The notes under the pieces are model-generated. The model had not been told where the DNA came from. It searched no databases and was given only the letters and a program-made list of their open reading frames with translations. Position numbers and translations under genes: made by a program. Positions 6,974 through 7,176 of a DNA stretch of 7,176 bases are shown in pieces. The stretch comes from an archaeon (lineage in GTDB: Archaea > Asgardarchaeota > Hermodarchaeia > Hermodarchaeales > Hermodarchaeaceae). Location of the stretch: the NCBI GenBank assembly GCA_016550415.1, contig JABXGU010000535.1, forward strand, positions 1 to 7,176. Reading direction: 5' to 3'. How positions within the stretch are numbered: the stretch's first letter is position 1; each line of letters opens with the position of its first letter.

Positions 6974-6996
6974 TAGGTCGTAAACCGTACGACCTA
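6974..6996. repeat. Perfect 9-bp palindrome upstream of the regulator promoter, operator candidate
   Basis: TAGGTCGTA (6974-6982) and TACGACCTA (6988-6996) are exact inverted copies around the centre AACCG. The site begins six bases after the outer repeat of the neighbouring pair and ends about 20 bp before the TATA box at 7016. That is where an archaeal activator site would lie for the rightward gene, and it is also a possible shared site between the two divergent genes. Confidence 0.65.
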
Positions 6997-7015
6997 TCAG
7001 GTATGAGTGCCTTTC

Positions 7016-7026
7016 TTATATATAAA
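7016..7026 (+). promoter_or_regulatory. Archaeal TATA box of the AbrB-like regulator gene
   Basis: TTATATATAAA is a near-ideal TBP site. With the usual distance of about 25 bases, transcription would start near 7046-7050, giving a leader of roughly 15-20 bases that still includes the ribosome binding site. The stretch just upstream is pyrimidine-rich, so the TFB-recognition element is not obvious. Confidence 0.7.
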
Positions 7027-7050
7027 CAGACCAGGTCAACAGGTACTCTA

Positions 7051-7057
7051 AGAAGGG
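7051..7057 (+). promoter_or_regulatory. Shine-Dalgarno site of the regulator gene
   Basis: AGAAGGG lies seven bases before ATG 7065 and fixes this start and frame. Confidence 0.65.
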
Positions 7058-7064
7058 TTGAATT

Positions 7065-7176
7065 ATGGAAGTTCGGAAGGTCATGCGGCTTGGGACAACC
7101 TCTCTTGTCGTTTCGGTACCAAAAGAATGGGCGGATAAATATCAACTGGATCAGGAAAGCCGATTAGTCCTTATTC
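7065..7176 (+). CDS. N-terminus of AbrB/SpoVT-domain regulator, probably PhoU-like (partial)
   Basis: The reading frame from ATG 7065 runs off the window and gives 37 residues. They include MRLGTTSLVVSVPKEWADKY, followed by QLDQESRLVLI. This is the swapped-hairpin AbrB/SpoVT DNA-binding fold, with the 'G.tS.vvSvPKeWa.ky.L..g..l.l' pattern usual at the N-terminus of archaeal proteins that carry PhoU-like helical domains and are annotated as phosphate uptake regulators. The downstream domains are outside the window, so PhoU is expected, not seen. A stand-alone AbrB protein is the alternative. The gene has a strong TATA box and ribosome site and is divergent from the surface-protein operon, which makes it a candidate regulator of that operon and of itself. 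Confidence 0.8.
   Translation, partial: MEVRKVMRLGTTSLVVSVPKEWADKYQLDQESRLVLI

Larger units (their letters stand above)
6906..7064. promoter_or_regulatory. Divergent regulatory region with three inverted repeats
   Basis: This 159-bp region separates the surface-protein operon from the regulator gene. It holds three perfect inverted repeats (two nested near the operon, one near the regulator), a strong TATA box for the regulator, and Shine-Dalgarno sites for both genes. For the operon, no canonical TATA box is seen; AGTAAATCT or GATATTTAG (minus strand, within 6934-6950) are at plausible distances, and both overlap the inner palindrome. Nothing else, such as an RNA gene, is visible. Confidence 0.7.

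Noticed and set aside
6928..6996. CRISPR or mobile-element end
   Set aside because: The repeats are inverted, differ from each other, and have no regular spacing, direct duplication or neighbouring transposase or cas gene.
6964..7167. 67-aa plus-strand reading frame through the intergenic region
   Set aside because: It runs through palindromes and the TATA box and is out of frame with the AbrB-like coding sequence at 7065.

Overview
The window reads as archaeal chromosome. The evidence is a regulator N-terminus of the AbrB/SpoVT type usual in archaeal PhoU-like proteins, a textbook TATA box placed for a TBP/TFB promoter, an oligo-T termination signal, Shine-Dalgarno sites before most genes, a polytopic GT-C type glycosyltransferase, and large sequon-rich surface proteins tethered by one C-terminal helix. 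An Asgard lineage (Thorarchaeota-like) or a related archaeon would fit the overall style, but that is an impression only; no marker gene here fixes the phylum. There is no tRNA, rRNA, CRISPR array, insertion sequence or other sign of mobility, and no gene-free stretch longer than about 160 bp.

Layout: bases 1-111 hold the last 36 codons of a plus-strand gene, possibly an arrestin/Spo0M-like beta-sandwich protein. It converges on a minus-strand phosphoribosyltransferase gene (118-771). That gene diverges, across about 100 bp, from a plus-strand multi-pass membrane protein (874-2355) that looks like a GT-C fold, lipid-phosphate-sugar-dependent glycosyltransferase. The membrane protein gene converges on a two-gene minus-strand operon (6905 down to 2378). 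Between the two lies a perfect 9-bp-stem hairpin followed, on the minus strand, by a T-rich tract.

The operon is the most interesting part. It encodes two full-length paralogues of 736 and 765 aa, each with a signal peptide, an extracellular part that I read as five consecutive beta-sandwich modules (PPC-like in style), 10-11 N-glycosylation sequons, and a C-terminal membrane anchor with a basic cytoplasmic tail. I do not recognise a named family for them. The neighbouring glycosyltransferase could modify such proteins, but that link is inference.

Upstream of the operon, a 159-bp divergent intergenic region contains three perfect inverted repeats, a strong TATA box and the start of an AbrB-like regulator (7065 to the window end). 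This arrangement suggests that the regulator, or another dimeric DNA-binding protein, controls the surface-protein operon and possibly the regulator gene itself.
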